Shown here: in pieces, positions 13,410-26,278 of the stretch | Layout: every line of letters starts with the position of its first letter | Numbering within the stretch: position 1 is the stretch's first letter | NCBI GenBank assembly: GCA_008921705.1 | Contig: VFFE01007192.1 | Location: 529,011-593,010 of the forward strand | Source: Burhinus oedicnemus | Taxonomy: Eukaryota; Chordata; Aves; Charadriiformes; Burhinidae | DNA: 64,000 bases | Direction: 5' to 3' | The notes under the pieces: model-generated | Database searches by the model: none | The model's input: the letters and a program-made list of their open reading frames with translations, nothing else | What the model was told of the DNA's origin: nothing | Position numbers and translations under genes: made by a program

Positions 13410-16400
13410 GTACTGGGCACCACCAGTCAATGACTACTGTAGGTTTCAAGGATATTGATACTTCTAGATTCTTAAAAAAAAGGAAGGAAAAAGAGCATTG
13501 CTGGTAGCAAAACAGAAGATTAAATTTGGCAAAATCTGTCATGACTGCCAGTTTCTTTTCTAGAGAGACCAAGAATGGAACAAAACTGAAATGCCTGGAA
13601 TGTTTAACCTGGGCAGGGGGAACCAGTGAAATACTGTGTGGCACAACCCTGTGCAAGTCTGATCCAGTGGGTGTCCTTACACTATACAAGTAATAAATTA
13701 ACTCATATCTACTTAGGTAGAAAGAAACTACTATCAGAAATGTACATTTCACATTAGGCTCTAGAGAAATTACATATTTTGTGTTAAATGTAAATAGCTG
13801 CTAAAGACTTAATTTAAAAAAAAACAAAAGACTCAGCAGAAATCCTGAAGTAGTTTCCTCCTTACATTAATCAAGAAGTGTGTTCTCCATTTTATCTCTT
13901 TTTCTGTCAAAAAGAATTAGAAGTTATCTTTTTTTATTTTTTTTTAACTTGGCCATGTAATTCTGAAATCTGTAAAAATAATAGCCCATAAAAGTAAAAA
14001 AAACCCCACTGTATCTAACTATTACTGTGTGAAACAAATAATCTTAGTGGAAGACCATTCAGAAAATTACTTATCTGTAATTTTATAGTAGTTTAATTTC
14101 CTATTATATGCTATACTTTCCTCAGTGTTCACTGTAGATGAGGTATTGCACCACACAGAACTTCTAAAATAAGCTTTACTATTTTAAGCTTCCTTTTTCA
14201 TTGGTATTGGAAAATTTCTTTGGCGGCTCTTGATTTTCATCCCTCTCCCTTTTTTTGGATGTCTGAGCTGTGTTTTTCTAGCAACTAGTGGTTTGGGCAT
14301 TTTTAGGCATGCCTATCTTAAGAACAATCAATTTCCTAAGTGGGGCAATCAGTGACTTTTTGAAAAGACAGTAACTAGAAGAGTACCTGGAATTACAGGA
14401 CATTTGTGAGAATTAAATCTTATGATGCTATTACATTGATAAGTCATTTTGTGAACACTCCATGTAGCCGCTGTGGCCGACATCATTACTGTGTGGGAGC
14501 TGGGAATTTAAAGAAAGCCATGTCTTGTCACAGGATTCAAAATCAAAACAGGAACAACTCCTGTGCCAGATGAGTTAAACTTGTCCTTCAGAGGGGGTTA
14601 TGTCCAGGTCTGAATGTCATTGTTTGGAACTCTCTCTCTTCCCTTTTTAAATGTTACGTTTGCTTAACCCAACAGCTCTAAAAGCAATAGGAGATGTTTT
14701 GCCATGTCTTGCTTTACCTCTAATTTTGTGAAACTGATAATTCTTAGAAAGCCATGCCCAGTACAGCATGTTGACTGCTCAGGTGAAGGTAAGTCCCAAC
14801 ACATTACTACATGTGTACAGATTGACTTAACATTGCACAGGTTATAAAATAAGCATATTCATAGTGATACACAATTTAGCTCTTCTGTGTGTATCTAGTG
14901 GCAACTGTTCCAGGTTTTCTATATGATAAGCAGTCCTACCTACCACTTATGCAGTAGATTCCCACCCATTGTGATAAGATTATAGGTCTAGAGGTCTAAC
15001 AGCCAAATTAGCAGGTCTCCCATCTTTTCCATTCACACTGGGAAAAAATGTGCTCATTTGTGCTTCAAGCACAAGTAAAAACAAAATAAAAAATAAAACA
15101 AGCATTTGTTCTGAAAATAAATGTATTTGGATTGTTTTTCAAAAGGTTATATCCTGTTTTAATATATATTTGCTTTTGTCCTGATTGGGTCTGACAGTTC
15201 CAATATCACTGCTTTGGTATACTATTCCATATAATTTTCCAACCAGTCAAGTACTTAGCTTTTCAAATGGGCTATATTCTAATTGGACAGGATGTCAAAC
15301 ATGTCAACTGAAAATTTCAAAATGAGGAAGCAGATCAATGTTAGTGAACAGCAAGTCACATATATTAAATTGCTTTTAGGCCAAGATTTTTAAAAACAGG
15401 TGCCTAAAATTTTGTGTCTGAAGTCCACATGAAGGTGCCTAAGTAAAGAATTACAAAGCCGAAAGCAATACTGACTGTCATTATCTAGTCTAAGATTTTT
15501 GGCCTTAGACTGTAATTGTTTTTTCATTATTCTACTGAATAGAATGCTGAACTGAATAGAAGACTGAACTGAATGCTTCAGTCTTGTCAAATGCCAGGTA
15601 AGCTTCAGATTCTACTAATTAAGATCCGTTGAAGAAAATGATCTGTTTTGTTAAATAGTTTTGCAGAGCTCACTGTTCTCCTGTTGCCTCCCAGGTGGCA
15701 TCTTATATAATGAAAATTCCATGCAAGCAGAGAGCATTTTTCATTGTAGGAAAGGTGGAGGGCAGTGTTGAAGAGTGGGGAAGTGCTACTGGGCAGGAGG
15801 TAGTTACAGTGAATACGGTAAGAGTTATTTAAGCAATGAAATACTTTCAGACTGTCTTTGCCTACTCTTTTTCTTCTCATTCTTGTTGGCTGTGTTGACT
15901 GACAATGTTGGGGAAAGGCAATTTCAACAGTAAGCCAGTTAGTTCTTGAACAGGAGAAGGAGAATGGAGGGAGTTGGAGATGTAGTATGCACAGTTATGC
16001 CAGTGGAGTTGCACTGTCTCCAGGAAGGGGCTTTTTTATCCTTCATTTCATGCAGAGTGGAATTAGAAGTGGAAATGGCATTAAAAAATTGCCAATGCTA
16101 GAGGCAGAGGTTTGCATGTTATTTGACTCATTAGAGAAAATTCAGTAAGGTCATCAGCAAGGCACTGCTAAAGAAACGTTTTATAAGACTGCATTCAGCT
16201 GGTGGTGGACAATTTTACACAATTGCCCAAAGCGTTAATCAGAATTGGGACTCGTTTTGAATACACAAAAATAGATAAAGTAACTCCTAAACTGGAAAGA
16301 AAAGAGAAAGTATGGAGCAGAAAAAGCATGCAAGTTATTAAACACAGTGAAGAGTTGGCAGAATTCTGTTAATTATCTCTGTTCTATATGAGCATAACCA

Positions 16401-16883
16401 AAATCGGCATTAAAATTTAAATCATTATAGAAAAAATAATCAATTTCATCAGCCAGCAGCAAGTTCTTTGATGTAGCTTTAAAAAAGTTTTATTTTTCTA
16501 AAAATGTTATTTTAATCTCTAATGGCAAATAGCATTTGCTTTTTAGATAAATGTCAGTATACTGTTTGTAATAATAATAATATATATAAAAAAGTGAACT
16601 CAGGAAATAATGGCCTGCTTAATTTTATTCTTATCATTATATAGCACACTGCTTGTATTGATGTCAGTATATAATAATACTACTAACATAATAGCAATCT
16701 AATAATATCCTTCAACTTAAGTAACTCCCTGATTACTTTTTTTATTATGCATGAGAAAGCAATGTCCTTGTAAACGGAGTTGATTTGGATTTGGAAAAAC
16801 AATGGGAGATACTATTGCAGATGCCTATGTAATGTATATTAGTCCTTTCCCCAAAGCATTAGGATTTATTATTTCCCAAGCAA
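13410..16883. other. AT-rich non-coding DNA
   Basis: No repeat was recognised. A good splice donor (GAAG then GTAAGT at 14789) is preceded by an acceptor-like CCAACAG at 14675. The 113 bases between are open in one frame, which is a weak exon suggestion only. Confidence 0.5.
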
Positions 16884-17793
16884 GAGCAAGACCCTCAGCA
16901 AGTTTGCAGACAACACCTAGCTGAGTGGTGCAGTTGACATGCCTGAGGGACGGGATGCCCTTCAGAAGGACCTGGACAAGCTCAAGAAGTGGGCCCATGT
17001 GAACCTCGTGAGGTTCAACAAGGCTGAGGGCAAGGTCCTGCACCTGGTTTGGGGCAATCCCCAGTATCAATACAAGCTGGAGGTGAAGGGGTTGAGAGCA
17101 GCCCTGCCAACAAGGACTCTGGGATACTGGCGGATGAAAAGCTGGTCATGAGCCAGCAATGTGTGCTCACAGCTCAAAAAGTCAACGGTATCTTGGACTG
17201 CATCAAAAGAAGCATGGCGAGAAGGTTGAGGGAGGTGATTCTGCCCCTCTGCTCTGCTCTCATGAGACCCCACCTGGAGTGCTGCGTCCAGCTCTGGAGC
17301 CATCAGCACAGGAAAGACATGGACCTGTTGGAGCAGGTCCAAAGAAGGGCCACAAAAATGGTCAGAGGGCTGGATCACCTCTCCTATGAGGACAAGCTGA
17401 GAAAGTTGGGGTTGTTCAGCCTGGGGAAGGGAAGGCTCCAGCAAGACCTTACGTGGCCTTTCAGTCATTAAAGAGGGCCTACAGGAAAGATGGGGACAGA
17501 ATTTTTAGCAGGGCCTGTTGCAACAGGACAAGGGATAATGGCTTTAAACTAAAAGAGGGTAGATTAAGGAAGATATAAGGAAGAAATTTTCTATGCTGAG
17601 GGTGGTGAAACACTGGCACAGGTTGCCCAGAGATGTGGCAGATGCACCATTCCTGAAACCATTCAAGGTCAGGTTGGATGGGGCTCTGAGCAACCTGATC
17701 TATTTGAAGACATCCCTGCTAATTGCAGAGGGAAGTTGTACTAGATGACCTTTAAAAGTCCCTTTCAACCCAAACTATCCTATGATTCTATAA
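16884..17793 (+). mobile_element. CR1 LINE, 5'-truncated copy
   Basis: A plus-strand CR1 copy of about 0.9 kb. It begins at the SKFADD-type reverse-transcriptase motif, runs through RDALQKDLDKLKKWAHVNL and PHLECCVQLW, and ends with a TATGATTCTATAATTG tail. The catalytic motif reads FADN followed at once by a stop (F-A-D-N-T-stop), so the second aspartate is lost. The protein frame changes at about 17090-17120, and again near 17470 where the downstream frame stops. It is a dead copy of moderate age. The end positions are good to about 10 bases. Confidence 0.95.
17049..17471 (+). pseudogene. CR1 reverse-transcriptase C-terminal remnant
   Basis: An open stretch of about 140 codons lies inside the CR1 copy. 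From about residue 20 it carries the family's thumb/C-terminal sequence: MSQQCVLTAQKVNGILDCIK, then REVILPLCSALMRPHLECC, then [20 protein letters not shown] and KLRKLGLFSLGKGRLQQDL. It lacks the N-terminal endonuclease and the palm domain in frame, and ends prematurely. The upstream piece (from 16939) lies in a different frame, so a single-base change separates them. No function is expected. Confidence 0.85.
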
Positions 17794-18640
17794 TTGTCTT
17801 GTATTAGTGCCAGTAATTCTTTTGCACGTTTCTTGTCTCCTGCTGAGCATGAAGACGTTATAGAATCTGTGCAGCATTATAATTCACCACATTTCTGAAT
17901 TCTTTTTCTAAACTATACTCAAATGTAAATTAAAATGTGGAAATAAGATTTATATATAAATGATAAATTTTAATGGAATATTCTGGTTCTGGCTCTAAGT
18001 TTCTGAATAGGCCACCTGAACTTAATCAGCGTTCAGTTATTTTCTTAACTTTGTCTAGTATTTAGTCTCTAGATACTCTTAAACTGTTAAACATTGTCAG
18101 GAAAATATTTTTTTTTCCTTTCATATTTTGGCTGGGTAATCAAATTCTTAGCCAAGAACGATACAAAGCACCTCCAACTGTTTCTGTCCAATTTGTCATT
18201 CTTTAATTCATTGCATTTTAAGAACAGTGATTATCAGCCCTTTGTTTTTCATTAGACCCCAACCGAGTTGGTTCAAACACGAGAATATTGATGCAGAACA
18301 GTGACACGTTTCTGCAGTGTGAGAATGGAAAACCAAATTTCCTACCCCAACCCAGCAGGAGTACGTCAGCAGTCAGCGCTGTGTATGTTGTAATGATGTG
18401 CTTCAATAAACAACTCGTTTTCAGAGCTCACCCACATATTTGGCTTTTCAGTTGCCTGGTTGATTCAAGGGGAATCTTTCTTCTCTTTGCTTTTGCTCAA
18501 ACTGATCAAGGTTTTCACTCTTATATAATGGAGCAGAGTGTAAATGTATGAGTTGTTTATCTCGCCACTGGGAATGATCTGGAACCCCTCTCCTCCTTTG
18601 CCTGTCATTCTGGTTATCAAAGAAACAACTGTACAACATC
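17794..18640. other. Non-coding DNA between two CR1 copies
   Basis: No gene was recognised. An open frame at 18288-18551 has no motif. Confidence 0.5.
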
Positions 18641-19250
18641 AGATTAAAGGTCCATCTAGCTTAGTTCCTGATGATACCTGACATCAGATGCCTGGGGAAG
18701 AGTGGAAGGAGTCAACAAGTATATAGGAATACTTTCTCAGGATTCTTTCAGTCTACAGCAATTTAGAAGTCAGATTTCTTTCTGAGACAGAAAGTGCATG
18801 TTTCTGTCTAATGGCCTTGTTAGAGATTTCTTTCTTATTTTCTTCCAATCATTTTTTGAAGTGATATAGACTTAATATCCACAACACTGTGGGGCAGGAA
18901 GCTTTATGGTATAATATGTTGTGTGAAAAACTACTTCATTTTATTTATTTTGGACTAGCTTGATTTAATATCCTCTTTTATTCGAGCAAATGAGGAACAG
19001 TGACTTGTCCAACAAGCCCAGTTCCCTTAACCTCTCTTTGTACATTATGTGCTCCAGCCCCCAGCCACGTTAGCAGATCTTCACTGGACCCTCTCCAGTT
19101 TATCAATGTTTCTTTTGCACCTGGAGGCCCCAAACTCATCAAGTCATTCACATGCAGCCCTAAGTGCCAAGTAGAGAACATCAGACACATAGGGTATAGC
19201 ACAAACTTGGAGAAGTTCAAAATTCAGCACCCTTCAGGAAGTCACAGGTG
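18641..19250 (-). mobile_element. Ancient CR1-type LINE, minus strand
   Basis: A strongly decayed copy of a CR1-type element that is widespread in birds, turtles and crocodilians, in reverse orientation. Recognisable landmarks in plus-strand order are GGTCCATCTAGC (18649), CAGATGCCTGGGGAAGAGT (18685), ATCCACAACACTGTGGGG (18877), TTGTGTGAAAAACTACTTC (18919), and the segment CTTCACTGGACCCTCTCCAG (19079), which is the antisense of the reverse-transcriptase C-terminal region. Identification rests on remembered consensus features, not on an alignment. Confidence 0.65.
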
Positions 19251-21095
19251 AAGGTCATATACACGTAGGCTGCTAAGGTTATACTGCTAACAGAAAGGTG
19301 GCAAAGGACAAGCTGCTACTCCAAAAGAAAAATGGCATAATTAATTTACAGCCATGGTGCTGTGAACTGGAGCAGACTGGCTTAATCCACAGCATTTAGT
19401 CTCTGACTGACTCTGTTTGGTGGCTCTGTGGCCTGAAACCTAAATTGCTGTTTTGTTTGGTTTTTCATTTCAGAGCATCCCAAGTCATTTCACAGTTTTA
19501 CTGCAGCCCTCCAGAGTAGTGTTTTTGTAACGAAAAACTAGGTGTATGTATGGCATGAAAAACTGTGTTGCATAAGGATCTGGAACTTCTCTGTTATGTG
19601 AATTAATTTATAGTGTTTCTGGCTAGTGTTTCTAAAGGTGAACAAAACAGTTTTTACTCACTGTTTGTTACAGATACCTATGAACTGATTGAGCTAACAT
19701 GAAGTAATGGATACCTTACCCCTTACTGTACATTGATGCATCAGTTTTCTCAAGTAAATTGCTGTTTAGGCATTTTTTTAAGGATTTGGAATATGTACTG
19801 TAAATTGGTAATAATATTGTTGATAAGCGTGTTTCATCAAAACTATAAAAGCTTGACTCAGTTCTGTTTGTTGTATTAATTGTTGATACTAATTGTTAGC
19901 TAAATGGTATCTCACGAAGAAATGGTTACTCTCAGTCTGTTCTTAGGAATAAATTGAACTTCTATAATTGTCTCATGGATTTTAGACAATGATTTTAGAA
20001 AATAAATAAACAGATTTAATCTTATGATTTTCTTCTGATACAATTAAATCCCACCGTATCAGTGTATGCAATTTTGTATAAATCATCAAGTGTTGAAATC
20101 AATGGGAATGGACACCCATATAGTCCTACTATTTAGTGGATTATCAGTCCATTACTCATGCACTGTTAGACTATACTCGTTCCCCTTTTTACTCTTAGAA
20201 AAAAAATCAAATTAGGAAATGCAGGCTCAGAGATTACACAATGTGAGGCAGGAATTCATCCTTTCTTTTTTGTTTGTTTTTTACATTTTGACACATATGC
20301 ACATAATATTCCTTTTCCAAAACAAAGAAGTCCATCTGCCAAGTTTTTTTCATGTTGACTGGACTGTTGTTCCTTGACCCTAAGGAAGCTAGGAGAACTT
20401 CTTGTTTGGGAGCTTCCCTTTCACACTGACAATGTGGCTTCTGTTCTGTGTACTTTTGTTTTGTGCGATGTGTGTTCTAATTTTGTAATGTTTTGGGACT
20501 GAATCCACCAGGGTTAGGAAAGTCCAAATTTGCAATAATACAGTTGCTTGGGAGAGTGGGATACTCTTAGCACCTTTGCTCTTTCAGTGGTTTTACAGAG
20601 ACTATTAATTCAAATTCAGGGCCTACAGCACAAGTCTTCAAATATCTTAGCTTAATTTACTTCAGAAAGAGTGTAAAATAGTTGCTCAAACTGTACCTAC
20701 AAATTCAAAGAGATTTTTTGTTTCAGCTACTTATTAGTTTCAACAGGTCCCTATTTTTGACACTTATCTGAACATTTACCCAGAAGCTGACTATGTTCAC
20801 TGTGCTGGAACAACTCCACTTCTCTAACACACTGAAACTTTCTGTCATAAAAGCAAAGTTTACCTGCACATAAAAATATTACTTGTGATTCATCTCAAAG
20901 CAATGAGATGGAACATAAAAGGGACATCTTAAACTTGACTATGTCCAGTCTGCACATTCTCTGTAGTACACTGCTGCCAGGAAAACACACCACTTTGCTC
21001 TGTGCAGACCAGGAGAGAAAAGGAGGACAAGAACAAAACTATATGGCAGAAGTCAACAATCATGCCTCATTTTCTAAAGGAAGGAGCTTAGATAC
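19251..21095. other. AT-rich non-coding DNA
   Basis: Nothing recognised apart from short homopolymer runs. Confidence 0.55.
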
Positions 21096-21120
21096 GATGA
21101 TGATGATGATGATGATGATG
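21096..21120. repeat. (GAT)8 microsatellite
   Basis: About eight perfect ATG/GAT triplets. The run of methionines in the overlapping open frame is an artefact of this repeat. Confidence 0.95.
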
Positions 21121-22768
21121 TAATTACATAAGGTTAGGTATTATCTGGTGTAGAATACTACAAAACTCCATCAACAAGTTTTTGACGTTTACATACTTTG
21201 ATGCACATCTGAAACAACATCTAATTGCAACTTGTCAAACAAAACAAATCCAGATGCTCCATGTAGGATACATTTCTCATCTTTTTGTGACACAATATAG
21301 GAATCTTAGAATATTAGTAATTTAATATTTTAACTTGGATTATTCCATTTTTTTATTTAGTTAAAAAAATAATCTGGTGATTTATTTGCAATTCTGAGAG
21401 CAAATTGCTACATATCCTCATCATTCTTCTTTTTAAATTGCTTTTACTGCCAGTTCCAAATTTGAACAAAAAACAAACTGGATTTCTAAAAGCAGAACTG
21501 TACTTTACTCTTAATCCATTTCAATGTACTCTATCCTATTAAAACAGGCAGAGAAGTCTCAGTATTAGCTGATAATTAAACAGCAATCACTTCAGAATGT
21601 AAAATTTAATGACCTGGAATCCTATGCCTATTAAAGACTACATGTTTTCTTTAAAAACTCTCAGGTTACCATTGCAAACACATAGATTTTCAGGAAATAC
21701 CAACAGCGTCAGAGAGAATTTAGTGCTCTCTGACGTTTGTCCTAACAAGTACGACATTGACTGGCATGAGTTTAAAATCTTATATAAGGTAGTCTGTTCA
21801 TAAACTTATTTATGGTCAGGGCCTGGTGATGAGTCCCAGAATTCATTAAAAACTAGTAAAATTCACTTTTCCTTGGAACAAAAGACATTTCCTAGAATTT
21901 AGTCTTGAGATAAGCCAGAACAGTGTTATACTTCATAGAAGGTCAGAAGTTTTTTAAGAGTACTGGCAAGTTTGTAAAAAAAATGACTTTATTTAAAACC
22001 AGAATGGGCTATTGCTCTTAGGGAGTAACTCTAAAAAAAAGTCTAGATAAATTTCAATGTTTGATGGAAAAAAAATAACCCCTCCCCCTCCAAAAAAAAC
22101 CAAAATGCACAGAGGTTTAAAGCTGTTGATTAGAATCAAGTATTGTATTTTCATCTGACATTCAGCCTGTCTGTTAGGAAGACACATTGTCTATAGGCTA
22201 ACTTCTATGGTGGTTGATTTATATTAAAAATGTTGTTTCAGAGATCATATTGAGCCACATTTATTTGTGACCTAAATTTGTACCTACTTTTTTGTGTTAA
22301 TAAATAATAACTCAGAAAATCTTGCAACTGAAAATTATAAGTAAAAACAAGCAAACATTTCTATTTTTGCTCACTGATAGTTCCCATTTCCTTTTTTTCA
22401 CTTAGGAATAAGACTTGAAACTTTGAAATGCAAAATAAAAATAATCATTTTTATAAAGGATTTCACTTTTATATGTAATTATCTGCTTCTTTTCTGTTAT
22501 TGTATGCAACAAATATCAATTTCTTCTTTTCCAGTACATCCTGGATATCTATGGGTATTATTATCATATGGATATTTTATGGGTAATATTTTTGCCTCAG
22601 ATTGATTAGGCAGTTTGAGATAGAGAGTAGTTCTGGGCTGACAGTAATTTTATTTCTGCCAGCACAAACCTTTGTTGTGTGTATGTTGCAAATGGATTAT
22701 TCATTAACAGACACAACTGAGGCCATTCTTAATATTTTGTGTATGGTCTTGCTCCGCTTGTGACTCTT
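21121..22768. other. AT-rich non-coding DNA upstream of candidate exon
   Basis: No repeat was recognised. The last 25 bases form the polypyrimidine tract of the acceptor used by the candidate exon at 22772. Confidence 0.5.
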
Positions 22769-22771
22769 CAG

Positions 22772-22986
22772 AGCCTAATAGAGATCCAAGAGAAGAAGAG
22801 CAGAGAAGACATTGAGTTTAGCTGGCCAAGTGACAGCAAGGAAAGAAGAGGAAAAGACAGCCAGCCTGGGGGCACCAAGCATCCAGAACCGGTCTTATTT
22901 AAGATAGTTGGGGAAAATGTGTCAATCCATCACATCAGCCCAGCAGGAGAATTTTACAGCCGGGAAGAAGGGAGATATACTGCTGA
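22772..22986 (+). CDS. Candidate internal exon of an unidentified gene
   Basis: This is the best exon-like segment in the window. A pyrimidine-rich tract (TCTTGCTCCGCTTGTGACTC) leads into TTCAG ending at 22771, and a near-perfect donor GTAAGT begins at 22987. The 215 bases between are open in exactly one frame (71 codons plus two bases); the other two frames contain early stops. The encoded segment is highly charged at first (SLIEIQEKKSREDIEF), then SWPSDSKERRGKDSQPGG, then more ordered (EPVLFKIVGENVSIHHISPA, ending GEFYSREEGRYTA). The exon is purine-rich and GC-richer than its flanks, with GAAGAAG-type splicing-enhancer-like sequence. I do not recognise the protein family. It could instead be a lncRNA exon or a chance structure. 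No partner exon is certain. Confidence 0.42.
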
Positions 22987-23143
22987 GTAAGTTTCTGAAA
23001 GTTTCAGCCACGTACTGATTTTATTGACTATTTGCCAGGTAACAGAGGATAAAAAAACTGTGTTGTTCATATATCCATTAAATAACAGCAGTAGTTAACT
23101 AGGACTGTTGAATAACTAAAATTACTAGGATATTTTTAATATA

Positions 23144-23211
23144 GGTTAGAAACATATAATGGCTAGAAACATATAATGGTTAGAAACATATAATGGTTAG
23201 AAACATGTAAT
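23144..23211. repeat. Four tandem copies of a 17-bp unit
   Basis: The unit GGTTAGAAACATATAAT occurs four times head to tail (23144, 23161, 23178, 23195), with one change in copy 2 and one in copy 4. It lies about 160 bases after the candidate exon donor. Confidence 0.95.
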
Positions 23212-26200
23212 AGTTCTTATCCAAAGTTTGTGGTCCCGATTTTTTTTTCCATTGCCTGCAAGGAAGTTTCTGACCCTCTTTTTTTAGTATAAATAATGGC
23301 CTAAAATACAATTTCAAAGCAGAAGTCTTTCTCTTAGTCTACCTTGAATTCCCTGCTTACACATCAGGTTCTGAAGAGCTCCCTGCAGTTTGCAGTTGTC
23401 CCCTTAAACTCCATCTCAAGAAATATTTCCAAAAGGATAAAAAATTTCAAAAGCTGCCACAGCAATATGCTGTACTGGAAGCCAATATAAGAATGCCAAG
23501 CAATGTGTCTGGGCCCCTGGGAAGGAAAGTGGATGAAACTTTAAAAGGAAATTACCAGTAGTGATTTGAACTGTGAATTATGCTGTGAATATTTCTCCCA
23601 AGATTTGAGTACTAAATGCATTCTTCATCACTCTCTATTTCCCTATTTCTTAGCTTCAGGAAAAGCCTATCGAAGGTTACAGAGACCTAAAAATCCAATT
23701 TAATTCCAACACTTAACCACAGGAAGGGAGAAACTTACACTGAAGTTGGCAGAAATCCATGAATTTCATCTGACAAAGTAAGAAAAAAGAGAAGAAAATT
23801 CAGAGCAGGAGACCTTGAGTCTGTCAAGTAATTTTTCCCCATGAGAAAGGATAGCGTTCGTCACTAGTGTCACCTATATTCCACAACTCAGTAACATTCA
23901 CAGTAGAGATCATAGTCTTAGGTGATTGTTTACTTCCATTCATGTGATGAACATTCAAGCACATATGACTGGATAATTTAACATAACACCCTGTAATAAA
24001 TCCTCTCTCTGAAACAAGAGCAGAATACCAAAAAATCTAGTCTCGTCATGGTAATTAAACAGAGAAATGTGAGAGCTAGAATCTCTCTCTTGCATAAGAC
24101 CTCTAGGCCAATGATATAAAGAAGTACACATGGTAAAATCCTTGTTATTTTTCAGAAAGTTTGTATTGGAAAGAGTTGTTGGTCACTGAAATGCATCTTG
24201 CTGGCATCGATTTAAAAAGAAATAACCTGCAACAAAATTCACTGTGTTGTACAATTACAAGTCTAAACCTGAAGAAAAAGTAATTGTTTTCTTCTTTGAC
24301 ATAAAACAGCCATGCTGCTGAAAACTGCTTTAATACTTTTATTTCACATAAGCAAAGCAGTTAGAGCTCATAGCTATTGAAGTTCTTACACAGAAAAGAC
24401 ACATCTCTTCTGAAACTGCCATATACAGTGCATTTTGTTGCCTGTTTCATACACCTTTGTTCCAGAAATCGAAAAAATAATGTCAGGTTCATGTTGAAAT
24501 AAAATTCACATTCCTTAGTGACTAACATATTTAATCGCCTTCCAGAACAAACATGATGAATGTTTAAAAACATCCTTTCATTTCAAATGAAGAGGTGGAT
24601 TAAGGCTAATTGGAGTCTTATCAACCAAATATTATCTACACACAAGGGACTGAATCTTTGTCTTCCTTCAACAGTTTTTGCTTTAAGTTAGATACTCTCT
24701 AAAGCTAGTCTTCCTTTCACCGCATCTCAAATCCCTCTTCTTTATTTTTCAGCCATTTCCAAAGACTTTAGCCCAACTATTCTGAGACCATTTTTGTGAG
24801 TTTAACATAGGCAATATAATGACTGGCAACATAAACTTATATCAAAACCATTTGTTAAATACATATAGAATATGTACTTTCACTATAAAATTTACTTGCT
24901 GTTAATTCAAACATTTTTATCTCAGTTCCAGCAATCAAATACAATTTATTAGAAACAATTATTGTATTAGAAATAAGGCTTCTATAGATAAACAATTTAA
25001 ATTCTTAAATTATGAATTTTTATTGTAGTTCTGTTATATTTTCAAATTGAAAGTTTTTACATACTGGGAGTTGTCTTCCTGTAGTCTTCATTTTGAAAAT
25101 GTCCTGACAGCTTTGAATATTTTTTTTGTGTGTCTTATTTACATTAAGAAATGGATTAAGCCTAACCCTTTCCAACAAACCCTTTCAGGCTCATTGAATA
25201 ATCATTTTCCAGCTAGAAATGTTTTGTCAAAAGATCTTGTTCAGATACATTAACAACAATGAACAAATCTTTATCTACATCTTACAGTCCTAAGGAATTT
25301 AAAAATAATTTATATTCCAGTCAGACTTTGAAAATTGCTTTTTTTTAGCTCCTAACTTTTTTTTTTTAAATAGGAGAGGACATTTCCTTCTTGTTTTTCT
25401 CTGTCATATTTCTTTTTATTTTAAATTTGATTTGAAGTATATGCAATTAGAAATAAGTGAAAGAACATTTTCTGCTAAGAATATCAATAAAGTGCAGGCC
25501 CATGTCACAGCATCATTTTAAAGAACTCTGAGGTGTTTTAGACACAGATGAAATAATGCATTAAACTTCCTAAAAATTTTCCAAAGTGTCAGACTAATGT
25601 CAAGTCTTGGGGTTCATCAGTCATTAACACCCTGAAGTATCCTGCAAAAATGACTTCTGTTGTTAATGCTCCATACTTCAACTACCAGGGTAAAACACAT
25701 CTCCAAACTGTTGCTGCAATTACAGAGAAATGATTCAGCAAATGTATTTTGCCTGTTCAAAAATGCAGCTTAATGTTCCCTGAGAAGCTGACATTATAGA
25801 GCAATCTCAAATGCAGTCAGAAATATTTTAGCTCATACTACTTTTCTTCCTCATGCTAGCGCATGCACTATAACTAAGGGAAAATATGCAAATGGAAAAG
25901 AATACCATGTTTTCCAAAAAAACACAATTGCAAAGGTCATTCTTTGGACAGAAAGTACCATAGTTAAAAGTTCTGAAATACACACACGATCATTGTCAGA
26001 AATAACAGGACGAACATCTAAATTTTTCAAAATTGAAAAATTCTGTAGAAGGTCCTTCTTTTCTAGCCTGGGTTGCTAGGCTATGTCCTCCTGTCTCCAG
26101 AGAGCCTGTAAGAGAACTTCCAAGGCTCTAAAAATGTTCTTTACAGGCTTTTGCTCTTCTCACCAGCTGCTTAGGATATAAGTAAAAAAAAAAAAGATAA

Positions 26201-26230
26201 AACAAATGGAATAAACTTACTTTTCTCTAG
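23212..26230. other. AT-rich non-coding DNA
   Basis: No repeat or gene was recognised. If the exon at 22772 is real, this would be intron. Confidence 0.5.
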
Positions 26231-26278
26231 CCATCTCCAGATGACATAACAGAAGAAAGAAGAATATGGGAACGTTGA
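26231..26278 (+). CDS. Weak candidate terminal exon
   Basis: The acceptor-like ACTTTTCTCTAG ends at 26230. It is followed by an open run PSPDDITEERRIWER and a TGA at 26276-26278. The local sequence to about 26400 is GC-richer than its surroundings. The phase does not fit this frame to the exon at 22772-22986 (which ends with two bases of a codon). In the fitting phase the frame stops after a few codons. On the opposite strand the same place has a donor-like AAAAGTAAGT. Treat as a hint only. Confidence 0.13.
   Translation, partial: PSPDDITEERRIWER

Noticed and set aside
17067..17468. 133-codon minus-strand open frame
   Set aside because: It is the antisense shadow of the plus-strand CR1 coding sequence.
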